The position numbers were made by a program, and so were the translations under genes. A stretch of DNA of 60,646 bases from Chitinophagaceae bacterium (GTDB lineage: Bacteria > Bacteroidota > Bacteroidia > Chitinophagales > Chitinophagaceae): positions 1-60,646 of the forward strand of contig JAIXWH010000083.1 in the NCBI GenBank assembly GCA_027484165.1. Direction: 5' to 3'. Within the stretch, counting starts at the first letter, position 1. Each line of letters starts with the position of its first letter. The notes below the pieces were generated by a model. The model saw nothing but the letters and a program-made list of their open reading frames with translations. It made no database searches and was not told the origin of the DNA. Below, one piece after another: positions 26,594 to 36,229 of this stretch.

Positions 26594-27330
26594 TTTTTGA
26601 TAATCTTAAAGCATTTTACCAACTGAGAAGATAATAATACCGCTTCAGCTCCGGGAGACATGATATGACTCTGTTTTACCAAATCCAGATTTTGAATAAA
26701 ATCATGTAATTCCAAGCCTATGTTGATTGTTGAAGCTTTCTTATTGTAGATGGACAAGTTAATTTCCTGATAACAATTTTCACCAAACTGATAACCGCCT
26801 ATGTGATACTGAAATTCATTTTTTCTGGATCTGATTCCATCTATATATCCCTCCAATTTTAAATTTATATAACCACCTTTCCATGTCCAATACATCCCTT
26901 TTGTGGGATCCAAATCACCTGTCATAGGCCCAACATGAGCTGTACTGTCAACACCCAATCCGAGTTGAATACTGTCGTAACTTAATGCTTGAGGAACAGA
27001 CAATTTTATGTTCATCGACTTAGGATTATCTGAATCTAATAAATGAAAACTACTCTGCTCACTAAATACCATTTTATTTTTTTCAAAAAATCTGATATTT
27101 GTGATGTAAAATTTTAAAGTTTCGATTGAAATTTTTTTTGAATTAGAATAGCTATAAATCTTGTCGTTCAATATCAACTTCTTATTAAGAAATAATGGTT
27201 GAATTGAAAGAGTAAGAGTTTTAATTTTTTTTTGTGATGACGATTGATTTATTGTTAGGGCGACGGGCAACTCCATAGAAGTGAGCAACAAAATTGAAAG
27301 GGCAAAAAAAGATATAGATTTAAAGTTCAT
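26590..27330 (-). CDS. MbnP-family copper-related protein
   Basis: 246 aa, secreted (signal about 1-26). Recognised by the MbnP pattern: an N-terminal LSIQPLFLNKKLILNDK strand pair, an HLLDSDNPKSMNI block, LGVDSTAHVGPMTGDLDP, and the highly typical MYWTWKGGYINLKLEG (145-160) with two Trp (W147, W149). In methanotrophs the partner MbnH oxidises a Trp of MbnP to kynurenine, creating a copper site. Overlap with the dihaem gene (ATGA) supports a functional pair. Which Trp is modified cannot be told from sequence alone. Confidence 0.85.
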   Translation of the reverse strand: MNFKSISFFALSILLLTSMELPVALTINQSSSQKKIKTLTLSIQPLFLNKKLILNDKIYSYSNSKKISIETLKFYITNIRFFEKNKMVFSEQSSFHLLDSDNPKSMNIKLSVPQALSYDSIQLGLGVDSTAHVGPMTGDLDPTKGMYWTWKGGYINLKLEGYIDGIRSRKNEFQYHIGGYQFGENCYQEINLSIYNKKASTINIGLELHDFIQNLDLVKQSHIMSPGAEAVLLSSQLVKCFKIIKK

Positions 27331-27356
27331 TTATTTATCTGTTTCAATTTATAAAA

Positions 27357-28388
27357 TTATAGAGATTTGTTGATCATTAGTTTTTGTTCTGTTGATCCAG
27401 AAGAGCGAATAATTTTGATGGTGTATTCGGCATTATATAAAGCTTGAGCATCAAAATAAGCAATTGTACTTCCCTGGTACAAAGTTGTTTCTTTGACAAA
27501 AATTCCAGATTCATCATACAATTGCATTTTAACGTCTTCATTAATCATACCATTACTCTGAATCACAATCAATTCACTTTTTTCAGCAAAAAAAATCGTA
27601 AAAGGGAGCTTTTCCTCTTTCTTTAACAGATTGATTTTATTTTTTAAGTTAGCGTATTTTATAAAAGGTTCTTCAATCGTATCTACAATTTTAGAAAGTG
27701 AATTTCTAAATAGAGTTGGTCCAATTAGAAATGGGTAGACTGGATTACTCAAAGAATCAATCGTTAAAAAGTAACAATAGGTCCCCTGAGGATATTCAGG
27801 TGTAATACAAAATCTTCCATTATGTTGATCAAGAAAATCAGGCAATGTGGATGATATAAATTGGTAAGCATTGAAATCGGTAATTACTTTTTTTGATTTT
27901 TTTCTTTTTGGATTTGATTTTAATTGAAATCCTGATTTCATCCTAACAATTTCACCAATTCCGGTTTTATTATAAAAACCATATGGTCCGTAAATCGGAA
28001 ACCCATCATTTGCAAATCCAATTATGGGAGAATGAATTTTATTGTCAGGATTTTTTAATTTTAAAAATATGCTCCAATTATCCTCTGATTTTTTTGAAGT
28101 AATCATTGATCCATTTATCATCATTCCTTTATAGGATTGTTTTAATGTAGAATTATTATGTTTCACAGTATCCGGATTAATGGGAAATGCAACCCAAATT
28201 TTTTTTTGAGATTTTTGGGTATATTTTTCTACATAAACAAAGTCTTGGGAAAAAGATATGGATTTTACAGCTGAAGATTTATTTGAAGAGTCATTTATTA
28301 ACCAGGATGTAATAATTGGATTAGTTTGAGCAGTTGAATGAAAATTAATGAGCGAAACAAATAAAGAAATCAGGAACCTTTTAGGCAT
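27357..28388 (-). CDS. YHYH-domain secreted protein with T9SS-type tail
   Basis: 343 aa. Signal peptide (1-20). The YHYH domain shows FANDGFPIYGPYGFYN (125-140) and, further on, QHNGRFCITPEYPQGTYCYFL, the Cys/His/Tyr motifs after which the family is named. The last 75 residues (VKMQLYDESGIFVKE...LYNAEYTIKII...KLMINKSL) resemble a type IX secretion C-terminal sorting domain, suggesting export to the cell surface. Function of YHYH proteins is not established. It lies 26 bases upstream of the MbnP/MbnH pair in the same direction. Confidence 0.78.
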   Translation of the reverse strand: MPKRFLISLFVSLINFHSTAQTNPIITSWLINDSSNKSSAVKSISFSQDFVYVEKYTQKSQKKIWVAFPINPDTVKHNNSTLKQSYKGMMINGSMITSKKSEDNWSIFLKLKNPDNKIHSPIIGFANDGFPIYGPYGFYNKTGIGEIVRMKSGFQLKSNPKRKKSKKVITDFNAYQFISSTLPDFLDQHNGRFCITPEYPQGTYCYFLTIDSLSNPVYPFLIGPTLFRNSLSKIVDTIEEPFIKYANLKNKINLLKKEEKLPFTIFFAEKSELIVIQSNGMINEDVKMQLYDESGIFVKETTLYQGSTIAYFDAQALYNAEYTIKIIRSSGSTEQKLMINKSL

Positions 28389-28460
28389 AATTTTAAATAC
28401 TTTAGATGTGTATCAATAAAATATCCTTTGTTAAATCAAGAATAATTCTGGTGTTATAAA

Positions 28461-29864
28461 TTACCCCAATCCTATTTCATCATGTCTTGATGGGATCTCC
28501 ACATCCAAAAATCCTTTTCGGATTAATCGTTTTTTAAAATCCATTTGAACCGGATATTCGCCGTGAACTAAAAATAATTTTTTAACTGCACGTGGCTCCT
28601 GGCATGCCAGGAATTGACACAAATCATCGTAATCGCCGTGGGCACTCATGCTCCTCATTTCGGCTATTTCGGCATTTACTTCGTGAGGCTGTCCAAATAT
28701 GTTTATTTCTTTTGGTTTATGTTTCAGCCTTCCACCTAATGAATGAGGTTCGCAATAACCGGTAAGCAAAATTGTGTTTTTGCTATTTTCAATATTGTTA
28801 CTGATATGATGTTTAACTCTTCCTGCTTCAGCCATTCCACTTGCTGAAATAATCACACAAGGATTTTTATAGTAGTTCAGCATTTTGGATTCGTCAACAG
28901 TTTTTACAAATTTCAATCCTTTAAAGTCAAAAGGATCACTATCGCTTTGTAATACTTTTTGAATCCTTGAATTAAAATACTGAGGAAAGCTTTTTATAAT
29001 TTGAGTTGCTTTTAAACTCAAAGGACTGTCTACAAAATATTCCAGCTGTGGTAATCTGTTTTCTAATTCTAATTGATTTAAGGAATATAATATCTCCTGA
29101 GTTCTTCCTACGCTGAATGCAGGAATGATTAATTTACCTTGTTTTTTTAAACAAGTGTGTTCTATCCATTTTAATAACGTGTCTGTTGAAGAATGGTGTT
29201 CATCGTGAAGACTGTTTCCATAAGTGGATTCCAGTAAAATATAATCCGATTGTTCAAACACAGCAGGAGACTTTAAAATGATATCCCTGTAACGACCAAC
29301 ATCACCACTAAATGTCAATGTTGATTTTTTTCCATTTTCTGTAATTCTTAAATGAACTGCTGCACTTCCGATGATATGGCCGGCATCTGTAAAACAAAAC
29401 TCAAAATTTTCGTCGATTTTGAACCATTTCTGATAATCAACTATTTCAAAATGACTTGAGGCGATAATTGCATCTTCAGTAGTATAGAGTGGTTTTAAAT
29501 ATGGCAAGCCTAATAATGCCCTTTTTTTATTTTCAAATTTGATATCATTTTCCTGAATACCTGCAGAATCTTCCATCAATACTGTAGCTAGATCTTTTGT
29601 TGCAGGAGTAGCATATACTTTACCGTCATATCCATCCTTGATCAATTTAGGTAGCAAGCCGCAATGATCAATATGTGCATGAGAAAGTATCACATAATTA
29701 ATCTCTTTGGGATTAAAACCGAATTCACTGTTTAACTCGTTAGTTTCATGACCCATGCCCTGAAACAACCCACAATCTAGCAATAGTTTTTTTCCGTTAG
29801 TTAGTGTGATAAGATGTTTTGATCCGGTAACAGTTCTGGCGGCTCCGTGAAATGAAATTTTCAT
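28461..29864 (-). CDS. MBL-fold/beta-CASP RNA-processing nuclease
   Basis: 467 aa. Starts with FHGAARTVTGSKHLI; the zinc motif HAHIDHCG is near residue 62, DAGHIIGSAAVHLR and TFSGDVGR follow, then a beta-CASP insert (SVGRTQEILYSL) and the C-terminal RMMBL motif (MSAHGDYDDL, LVHGE). This is the bacterial CPSF/Ysh1-like family, believed to act on RNA; no specific substrate is known. It lies 41 bases after the M20 gene in the same direction. Confidence 0.9.
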   Translation of the reverse strand: MKISFHGAARTVTGSKHLITLTNGKKLLLDCGLFQGMGHETNELNSEFGFNPKEINYVILSHAHIDHCGLLPKLIKDGYDGKVYATPATKDLATVLMEDSAGIQENDIKFENKKRALLGLPYLKPLYTTEDAIIASSHFEIVDYQKWFKIDENFEFCFTDAGHIIGSAAVHLRITENGKKSTLTFSGDVGRYRDIILKSPAVFEQSDYILLESTYGNSLHDEHHSSTDTLLKWIEHTCLKKQGKLIIPAFSVGRTQEILYSLNQLELENRLPQLEYFVDSPLSLKATQIIKSFPQYFNSRIQKVLQSDSDPFDFKGLKFVKTVDESKMLNYYKNPCVIISASGMAEAGRVKHHISNNIENSKNTILLTGYCEPHSLGGRLKHKPKEINIFGQPHEVNAEIAEMRSMSAHGDYDDLCQFLACQEPRAVKKLFLVHGEYPVQMDFKKRLIRKGFLDVEIPSRHDEIGLG

Positions 29865-29905
29865 AACTGAGTATTTACAGTAAGTTACGGATATAAGTTA
29901 AGTTA

Positions 29906-31078
29906 TTAAGCATTTATTGCCATCCAAGCCATCATTCCAATGCCATGCTCTATAGCAGATTCGTCAATATTGAATGTTGGTGTATGCACATTACTCGTTA
30001 TGCCCTTTTCTTTGTTACCGGCACCTAATCTAAAGAAACATCCGGGAATTTCATGAGAGTAATAGGCGAAGTCTTCAGCTCCCATTCTTAATTCGGTTTC
30101 AAATACATTTTCGTCGCCAGCAAATTCAATAGCTATTTTTTTTGCCTCCTCCGAAAGCGCGATATCATTATACACAAATGGATAACCCACATCAATTTTA
30201 ATGTCTGCTTCAGCCCCCATAGCAGTTACCAATTCATTTGTTTGTTTGATGATTAATTCGTGTGCTTTGAATCGCCACTCTTCATCCATTGCTCTGAATG
30301 TACCCATCAGTTTAACTTCAGATGGAATAACATTTGTGGTATTTCCTCCGTTAAATGCAGTAATGGAAAGTACTGAAGGATTGAAGGGATTATTGTTTCT
30401 GCTAACTATTTGTTGTAAACTCACCACCAGTTGCGACGCTATTAAAATAGAGTCTGCGGTAAATTGAGGTGCAGCTGCATGCCCGCCTTTACACTTAACC
30501 GTTATGTATATTTCATCTGCACTAGCCATCACCATTCCGCCTCTGAAACTGAATTGCCCTACTTCCATTCCAGGATGAACATGCAAAGCGAATATTTTTT
30601 CAGGAGCAGGATTTTGTAGCACTCCTTCTTTGATTAAAAGACTTGCTCCGCCTGGATTTTTTTCCTCCCCTGGTTGAAATATCAATTTAATGGTACCTTC
30701 CCAGTTCTCCTTGGTTTCATTTAAAATCTTCGCTGCTCCTAATAAACAAGTGGTATGCACGTCATGACCACAAGCATGCATCACTCCATCATTTTTAGAT
30801 TTGTAGGAGATGTTATTTTCTTCCCTAATCGGAAGAGCATCCATGTCTGCTCTTAATGCTATAATTTTCGAATCTGAATTTTTTCCATTGATTAAAGCAA
30901 CCACTCCTGTTTTTGCTAAAACCTGATAAGGTATTCCCCAAGATTTTAATTTATCCTGAACAAATGCAGAAGTGTTGTACTCCTCAAAACTCAATTCCGG
31001 ATTGGAATGCAAATGATGTCTTACTTCAATAAACTCCTCTGCATAATTTTTAGCCAATTGTTTTATTTGATCTAGCAT
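29906..31078 (-). CDS. M20-family metallo-amidohydrolase
   Basis: 390 aa peptidase M20D (N-acyl-amino acid/hippurate amidohydrolase type). Metal-binding motifs are LRADMDALPI, MHACGHDVHTTCLLGAA and QPGEEKNPGGASLL, with MGAEDFAYYS towards the C-terminus. It cleaves the acyl or amide group from an N-substituted amino acid in the cytoplasm; the natural substrate is unknown. Lies 25 bases after the SPOR-like gene. Confidence 0.92.
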   Translation of the reverse strand: MLDQIKQLAKNYAEEFIEVRHHLHSNPELSFEEYNTSAFVQDKLKSWGIPYQVLAKTGVVALINGKNSDSKIIALRADMDALPIREENNISYKSKNDGVMHACGHDVHTTCLLGAAKILNETKENWEGTIKLIFQPGEEKNPGGASLLIKEGVLQNPAPEKIFALHVHPGMEVGQFSFRGGMVMASADEIYITVKCKGGHAAAPQFTADSILIASQLVVSLQQIVSRNNNPFNPSVLSITAFNGGNTTNVIPSEVKLMGTFRAMDEEWRFKAHELIIKQTNELVTAMGAEADIKIDVGYPFVYNDIALSEEAKKIAIEFAGDENVFETELRMGAEDFAYYSHEIPGCFFRLGAGNKEKGITSNVHTPTFNIDESAIEHGIGMMAWMAINA

Positions 31079-31103
31079 TGGGATGGGTTGTAAATAAAAG
31101 AAA

Positions 31104-31565
31104 TTATTGCTCTTCTTCCGATTTTTTTATGATGGATTTTTGTTCCACTTTTTCAGGTGTAATGTAAATGTTTCCAGAGATTAAATTGGATTTCACCAAC
31201 ACATCTCTGAATTTTTCAGCTTCTTCTCTTTCTGTAAAATTCCCCAATTTTATTTTGATATTGGGAGCCAAAAAACTCATGTATAATTTCTGATCGGGAT
31301 AAGCTTTAATCAACTCAGAGCGAATTTGCATTGCCATAGATCTGTCAGATGTATTTACAATCAACAAACGATAACCATCTACCAATTGAATTTTTTTAGA
31401 GAGACTTTCGTAGTATTCAGTCATTTTTGCGCCAAGTAAATCAATACGTTCATCTTTGTGAATGAATGATTTTCCGTTTGCAGTGGTATCTGTAATAAAT
31501 ACTTGTGCAGATAATCCTGTAACAAAAATTTGAAACATTGATAGGAGCAACAAATATTTCTTCAT
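31104..31565 (-). CDS. Small secreted protein with SPOR-like domain
   Basis: 153 aa. Signal peptide (1-20, GLSAQ). The C-terminal half (IKIKLGNFTEREEAEKFRDVLVKS) has the beta-alpha-beta pattern and spacing of SPOR/sporulation-related repeats that bind denuded peptidoglycan, though the match is by pattern only. It starts 16 bases after the secA stop and may be translated from the same mRNA. Confidence 0.65.
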   Translation of the reverse strand: MKKYLLLLSMFQIFVTGLSAQVFITDTTANGKSFIHKDERIDLLGAKMTEYYESLSKKIQLVDGYRLLIVNTSDRSMAMQIRSELIKAYPDQKLYMSFLAPNIKIKLGNFTEREEAEKFRDVLVKSNLISGNIYITPEKVEQKSIIKKSEEEQ

Positions 31566-31581
31566 TCCATTTTATTTTTTA

Positions 31582-34500
31582 TCAGGCGTCTTTGCCATGA
31601 CATTGTTTGAATTTCTTTCCGCTACCACAAGGACAAGGATCATTGCGTCCGATTTTGGGTTCAACTCTTACCGGCTCTTGTTTTATTGGAGTTGAAGGAT
31701 CAAAGTAATCATTTTGATTAGCTGCATAATCCTGGCCTGCTGCATCAATTTCCGCTTTGTTGATGTTCATTTTGCTCATGTCTGTTTTTCTTTCTCTTCC
31801 TTCCTTAATTTGAGCAGGTCTTGCTTCATCCAATGGAATTGAAGCATGACTTAAGAAACTAACAATATCTCGATTTACCTGATCATTCATTTGTTTGAAT
31901 GCAGCGAAAGCTTCTATTTTATAGATTACTAACGGATCTTTTTGTTCATAGCCAGCAGTTTGAACACTATGACGCAAATCATCCATAGCACGAAGGTGTT
32001 CTTTCCATGCATCATCAATCAAAGCCAGTGTAATATTTCTTTCCAATGCATTCATCAATTCTCTGCCTTCGGTTTCAAAATATTTATCCAGTTTAACTAA
32101 TGCCTGCACTCCTCTTCTTCCATCAGTAAATGGAACAGCTACATTTTCAATATGGTTGCCCTGTTCTTTTCTGATATTGCTGATTATAGGAAGTGTCTGT
32201 TCAATAATTCCTTTCTTTTTTTGAGAGTAATGAGCCATAACCTCATTATATAATCTTTCTGTGAGTTGATTAAAATCCTCTTTACTCAATTCCTCTGCAC
32301 TGATTTGTGTATCAACTCCAAAACTTTTGATTACTTCAAGCTTGAACATTTCATGATTATCGGAATCTTTACTCGCATTAACCAATGAATTTGCTACTGC
32401 ATAGAAAGCATTATCCAAATCCAACGCCAATCTATCACCAAATAAAGCATGACTTCTTCTGCCATAAACAACATTTCGCTGTTTGTTCATCACATCATCA
32501 TATTCGAGTAGGCGTTTACGTATGCCGAAGTTATTTTCTTCTACTTTTTTCTGCGCTCTCTCGATACTCTTCGTAATCATGCTGTGCTGAATCACTTCGC
32601 CTTCTTTGTAACCCATCCTATCCATAAGACCTGCGATTCTTTCACTGCCGAACATACGCATCAAATCATCTTCAAGTGATACAAAGAAATTAGTAGTACC
32701 TGGATCACCTTGTCTTCCCGCACGACCACGCAACTGTCTGTCTACACGACGACTTTCATGCCTTTCAGTTCCGATGATTGCCAAGCCACCGGCTTCCTTA
32801 ACACCTGGACCTAACTTGATATCAGTACCACGACCAGCCATATTGGTAGCAATAGTAACTGCTCCTGCAAATCCTGCTTCTGCAACTACTTGAGCTTCTT
32901 TGGAGTGTTGCTTTGCGTTCAATACGTTGTGTGGAATATTTTTTTGTTTCAGCATTCTGCTTAATAACTCACTGATTTCTACAGAAGTGGTACCAACAAG
33001 AGTGGGTCTTCCTGCTGCTCTCAACGATTCAACTTCATCAATAACAGCTTTATACTTTTCTCGTTTTGTTTTATATACTTTATCCTGATCATCTTTTCGT
33101 ATAGCAGTAACGTTTGTTGGAATAGAAACCACATCCAATTTATAAATACTCCAGAATTCAGCAGCTTCTGTTTCTGCAGTACCGGTCATCCCTGCAAGCT
33201 TATGATACATTCTGAAATAATTCTGCAAAGTAACAGTAGCGTATGTTTGTGTAGATGCTTCAATCTTTACATTTTCTTTCGCTTCCAATGCCTGATGCAA
33301 ACCATCTGAATATCTTCTTCCATCAAGAATACGACCTGTTTGCTCATCCACAATTTTTACTGCACCTTCCATAACCACATACTCTGTGTCTTTGTCAAAC
33401 AAAGTATATGCTTTTAATAATTGCTGAACGATGTGAATGCGCTCTGCCTTTAATGAATATTCGTTTATTAATCCATCTTTTTGTTTTAATTTTTCTTCGC
33501 TTGATAGCGCCGACTTATCGATACTCGTTAATTTAGTGGCGATATCAGGTAAAATAAAAAACTCCGGATCTTCTCCACTTCTGGTAATCAAATTCAATCC
33601 CTGATCAGTAAGTTCAACAGAATTATTTTTTTCATCGATGATGAAAAATAATTCGGCATCAACTTTAGGCATTTCTTTTTGCTGATCGGCGAGATAGTAG
33701 TTTTCACTTTTTTGCAATTTCACTCTCATTCCAGGTTCACTCAAAAATTTGATAAGCGCACTGTTTTTAGGTAATCCTCTGTGAGCACGCATTAAAGCCA
33801 ATCCTCCATCTTTGGGATCATCATTTCCTTCAGCAATTTTTTTCTTAGCTTCAATCAAAAATTGATTAACTGCTTTCTTTTGTGCATCCACTAATTTTTC
33901 GATTCTTGGTTTTAAATCAAAAAATTGTTGAGTGTTATCACTATGTCCAATTGGACCACTAATAATTAAAGGAGTTCTTGCATCATCTATCAACACACTA
34001 TCCACCTCATCCACCATAGCGTAATGGTGTTTGCGTTGAACCATTTCATCAGGACGATGAACCATGTTGTCTCTCAAATAATCGAAACCAAATTCATTAT
34101 TAGTTCCATAAGTAATATCTGCATTATAGGCATTGCGACGGGCATCACTATTAGGTTCGTGTTTGTCTATACAATCCACTTTTAATCCGAGCCATTCAAA
34201 AATGGGACCATTCCATTCGCTATCTCTTTTTGCCAGATAATCATTCACTGTTACAATATGTACCCCTTCGCCGGCAAGTGCATTTAAGTAGGCAGGTAAG
34301 GTACTCACCAAAGTTTTACCCTCTCCTGTTGCCATTTCAGAAATTTTACCGGAATGTAAAACAGAACCCCCAATCAACTGAACATCATAATGAACCATGT
34401 TCCATTTTACAATGTTACCAGCGGCGTTCCAGGTATTTTTGTAAATAGATTTGTTGCCTGAAATTGTAATGTGATCTTTTTTGGTGGCGAACTCTTTATC

Positions 34501-34908
34501 CAGTTCAGTAGCAGTAGATTCGATATTTTCATTATCCTTGAAACGTCTGCCTGTTTCTTTTACTACAGCAAATGCTTCTGGTAAAATCTCAAGTAAAATT
34601 TCTTCTATTTTTTGATCTCTTTGTTTTTTCAACTCATCCACTTCATTGTAGATATGGTCTCTGCCAGCTATATCTTCAGATGGCAATGCCTCTGCTTCAG
34701 TATTTTTAGAATCAATTGCTGCATCAATATCAGATAAGTGATTTTTGATTCTTATCTTGAATTCCTGAGTTTTGTTTCTAAGTTCATCGTTGGACAAAGA
34801 CTGGTATTTTGCAAAAAATTCATTGATTTTTGCTACCTGAGGTAATATTTTCTTTACGTCTTTTTCACTTTTGCTTCCGCCAAACAATTTTGATATAAAT
34901 CCGATCAT
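31582..34908 (-). CDS. secA: Preprotein translocase ATPase SecA
   Basis: 1108 aa, the long Bacteroidetes form. N-terminal MATGEGKTLVSTLPAYL Walker A, DEVDSVLIDDARTPLIISG Walker B region, MAGRGTDIKLGPGV and ERHESRRVDRQLRGRAGRQG helicase motifs, and a C-terminal zinc/SecB-binding motif CPCGSGKKFKQCHG (residues about 1092-1105). Extra sequence in the first ATPase domain accounts for the length beyond E. coli SecA. It drives Sec-dependent export. A TACCTTTG box lies about 90 bases upstream. Confidence 0.97.
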   Translation of the reverse strand: MIGFISKLFGGSKSEKDVKKILPQVAKINEFFAKYQSLSNDELRNKTQEFKIRIKNHLSDIDAAIDSKNTEAEALPSEDIAGRDHIYNEVDELKKQRDQKIEEILLEILPEAFAVVKETGRRFKDNENIESTATELDKEFATKKDHITISGNKSIYKNTWNAAGNIVKWNMVHYDVQLIGGSVLHSGKISEMATGEGKTLVSTLPAYLNALAGEGVHIVTVNDYLAKRDSEWNGPIFEWLGLKVDCIDKHEPNSDARRNAYNADITYGTNNEFGFDYLRDNMVHRPDEMVQRKHHYAMVDEVDSVLIDDARTPLIISGPIGHSDNTQQFFDLKPRIEKLVDAQKKAVNQFLIEAKKKIAEGNDDPKDGGLALMRAHRGLPKNSALIKFLSEPGMRVKLQKSENYYLADQQKEMPKVDAELFFIIDEKNNSVELTDQGLNLITRSGEDPEFFILPDIATKLTSIDKSALSSEEKLKQKDGLINEYSLKAERIHIVQQLLKAYTLFDKDTEYVVMEGAVKIVDEQTGRILDGRRYSDGLHQALEAKENVKIEASTQTYATVTLQNYFRMYHKLAGMTGTAETEAAEFWSIYKLDVVSIPTNVTAIRKDDQDKVYKTKREKYKAVIDEVESLRAAGRPTLVGTTSVEISELLSRMLKQKNIPHNVLNAKQHSKEAQVVAEAGFAGAVTIATNMAGRGTDIKLGPGVKEAGGLAIIGTERHESRRVDRQLRGRAGRQGDPGTTNFFVSLEDDLMRMFGSERIAGLMDRMGYKEGEVIQHSMITKSIERAQKKVEENNFGIRKRLLEYDDVMNKQRNVVYGRRSHALFGDRLALDLDNAFYAVANSLVNASKDSDNHEMFKLEVIKSFGVDTQISAEELSKEDFNQLTERLYNEVMAHYSQKKKGIIEQTLPIISNIRKEQGNHIENVAVPFTDGRRGVQALVKLDKYFETEGRELMNALERNITLALIDDAWKEHLRAMDDLRHSVQTAGYEQKDPLVIYKIEAFAAFKQMNDQVNRDIVSFLSHASIPLDEARPAQIKEGRERKTDMSKMNINKAEIDAAGQDYAANQNDYFDPSTPIKQEPVRVEPKIGRNDPCPCGSGKKFKQCHGKDA

Positions 34909-34997
34909 ACTTTCCGCTTATTATGCTACTTAATTAGATAATTTTTTTAGAGTCAAATACAATGCTAATGATATTTTTTAGCCATATTGACAGGTTG

Positions 34998-35005
34998 CAA
35001 AGGTA
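34998..35005 (-). promoter_or_regulatory. -7 box of the secA transcript
   Basis: Minus strand reads TACCTTTG followed by CAAC, matching TAnnTTTG. Initiation would give a leader of about 83 bases before the secA ATG at 34908. No good -33 TTG seen. Confidence 0.45.
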
Positions 35006-35079
35006 AAGGAACTTAATTCTTTTTTTAAATAATATTGAAGGATTGAATTGTATTTTTATTTAATGTATTATCTTATTTT

Positions 35080-35180
35080 TTGTGGTTTGAGGTTTGAGGT
35101 TTGTTGTTTGTGGTTTGTTGTTAGTGGTTTGTTGTTAGTGGTTTGTAGTTTGTGGTTTAAGGTTTGTGGTTTGAGGTTTT
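35080..35180 (+). repeat. GGTTTG(A/T)GG-type low-complexity direct repeat
   Basis: About fourteen degenerate copies of a 7- to 8-base GTTTGAG/GTTTGTG/GTTAGTG unit in tandem. Lies in the secA-atpG gap, 80-180 bases upstream of the atpG promoter. The 86-residue open frame through it is Cys/Leu/Val-only low complexity and not a gene. The strand is purine/T asymmetric, G-rich on the + strand; role unknown. Confidence 0.75.
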
Positions 35181-35257
35181 TACAAGTCCTAACCAATCTA
35201 TATAACCCATTGAACCTTCCAAACCTATTAAACCTGACATACATTAAAACCTTTCCT

Positions 35258-35287
35258 TTGTATTATATGGCTTTTGCCCTACATTTG
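35258..35287 (+). promoter_or_regulatory. Promoter of atpG (TTTG-N19-TACATTTG)
   Basis: TTTG ending at 35260, a 19-base spacer and TACATTTG at 35280-35287 match both Bacteroidetes promoter boxes with ideal spacing. Initiation near 35293 leaves a 55-base leader to the atpG ATG. Confidence 0.75.
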
Positions 35288-35347
35288 CACCTCAAAATAA
35301 CCATATAGGATATTATATTTTTATAATAAGAACAAACAGCAAATTAT

Positions 35348-36229
35348 ATGAGTGGTGCATTAAAAGAAGTAAGAAACCGGATAAAAAGTGTACAAAGTAC
35401 TCAACAAATTACCAAAGCCATGAAAATGGTGAGTGCTGCTAAGCTTCGTCGTGCTCAGGACGCCATAACGCAAATGCGGCCTTATGCAAAAAAACTGCAA
35501 GAAATGATGAGCAATATTGTTAGCAACAGTGATGGGGAAGTTTCAATGGATTTGGCTGCTGAGAGACCAGTGGAAAAAGTATTGATCATTGTAGTAACTA
35601 GCGACAGAGGATTATGCGGAGGATATAACAGTAATTTGATTAAACTGGCTAAACAGGTTGCAAGAGAAAAGTATTCAACTCAATTAGATAAAGGAAATGT
35701 TCAGTTTTTACCTATTGGCAAAAAGGGATATGAACACTTCACTAAAAATGGATTTAAAGTAATTAATAATTATTGGGACCTTTTCACCAATTTAAGTTTT
35801 GAAAAAGTTCAGACTGCTGCAAAATATGCAATGGATGCTTTCGCTGCTAAAGAAATAGATGCAGTTGAAGTAATTTACAGTGAATTTAAAAATGCAGCAT
35901 CTCAAGCCTACATAGCTGAACCCTTTTTACCTGTTCAAAAAGTAGCTCAGACAGAAAACAAGAAAAAGTCGGATTTTATTTACGAACCCAATCAGCAGAT
36001 ATTGATTGCAGAATTAATGCCGAAAATATTGAATACTCAATTATACAAAGCAGTATTAGATGCTAACGCAAGTGAGCATGGTGCAAGAATGACTGCAATG
36101 GATAAGGCAAGTGATAATGCGAATGAATTACTGAAGTCATTGAAAATTAGTTATAACCGCGCTCGTCAGGCTGCAATTACAACAGAATTGACTGAGATTG
36201 TAAGTGGCGCGGCTGCATTGCAAGGTTAA
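35348..36229 (+). CDS. atpG: F1-ATP synthase gamma subunit
   Basis: 293 aa. The N-terminal coiled-coil LKEVRNRIKSVQSTQQITKAMKMVSAAKLRRAQ and the matching C-terminal helix (ARMTAMDKASDNANELLKSLKISYNRARQAAITTELTEIVSGAAAL) form the rotor shaft, and SDRGLCGGYNSN is the conserved Rossmann-like motif. It has its own promoter and is not beside other atp genes in this window, unlike the usual atpA-atpG order. Confidence 0.96.
   Translation: MSGALKEVRNRIKSVQSTQQITKAMKMVSAAKLRRAQDAITQMRPYAKKLQEMMSNIVSNSDGEVSMDLAAERPVEKVLIIVVTSDRGLCGGYNSNLIKLAKQVAREKYSTQLDKGNVQFLPIGKKGYEHFTKNGFKVINNYWDLFTNLSFEKVQTAAKYAMDAFAAKEIDAVEVIYSEFKNAASQAYIAEPFLPVQKVAQTENKKKSDFIYEPNQQILIAELMPKILNTQLYKAVLDANASEHGARMTAMDKASDNANELLKSLKISYNRARQAAITTELTEIVSGAAALQG

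Noticed and set aside
35048-35308. 86-residue frame in the GTTTG repeat
   Set aside because: Cys/Leu/Val low-complexity translation of the DNA repeat, ending across the atpG promoter.
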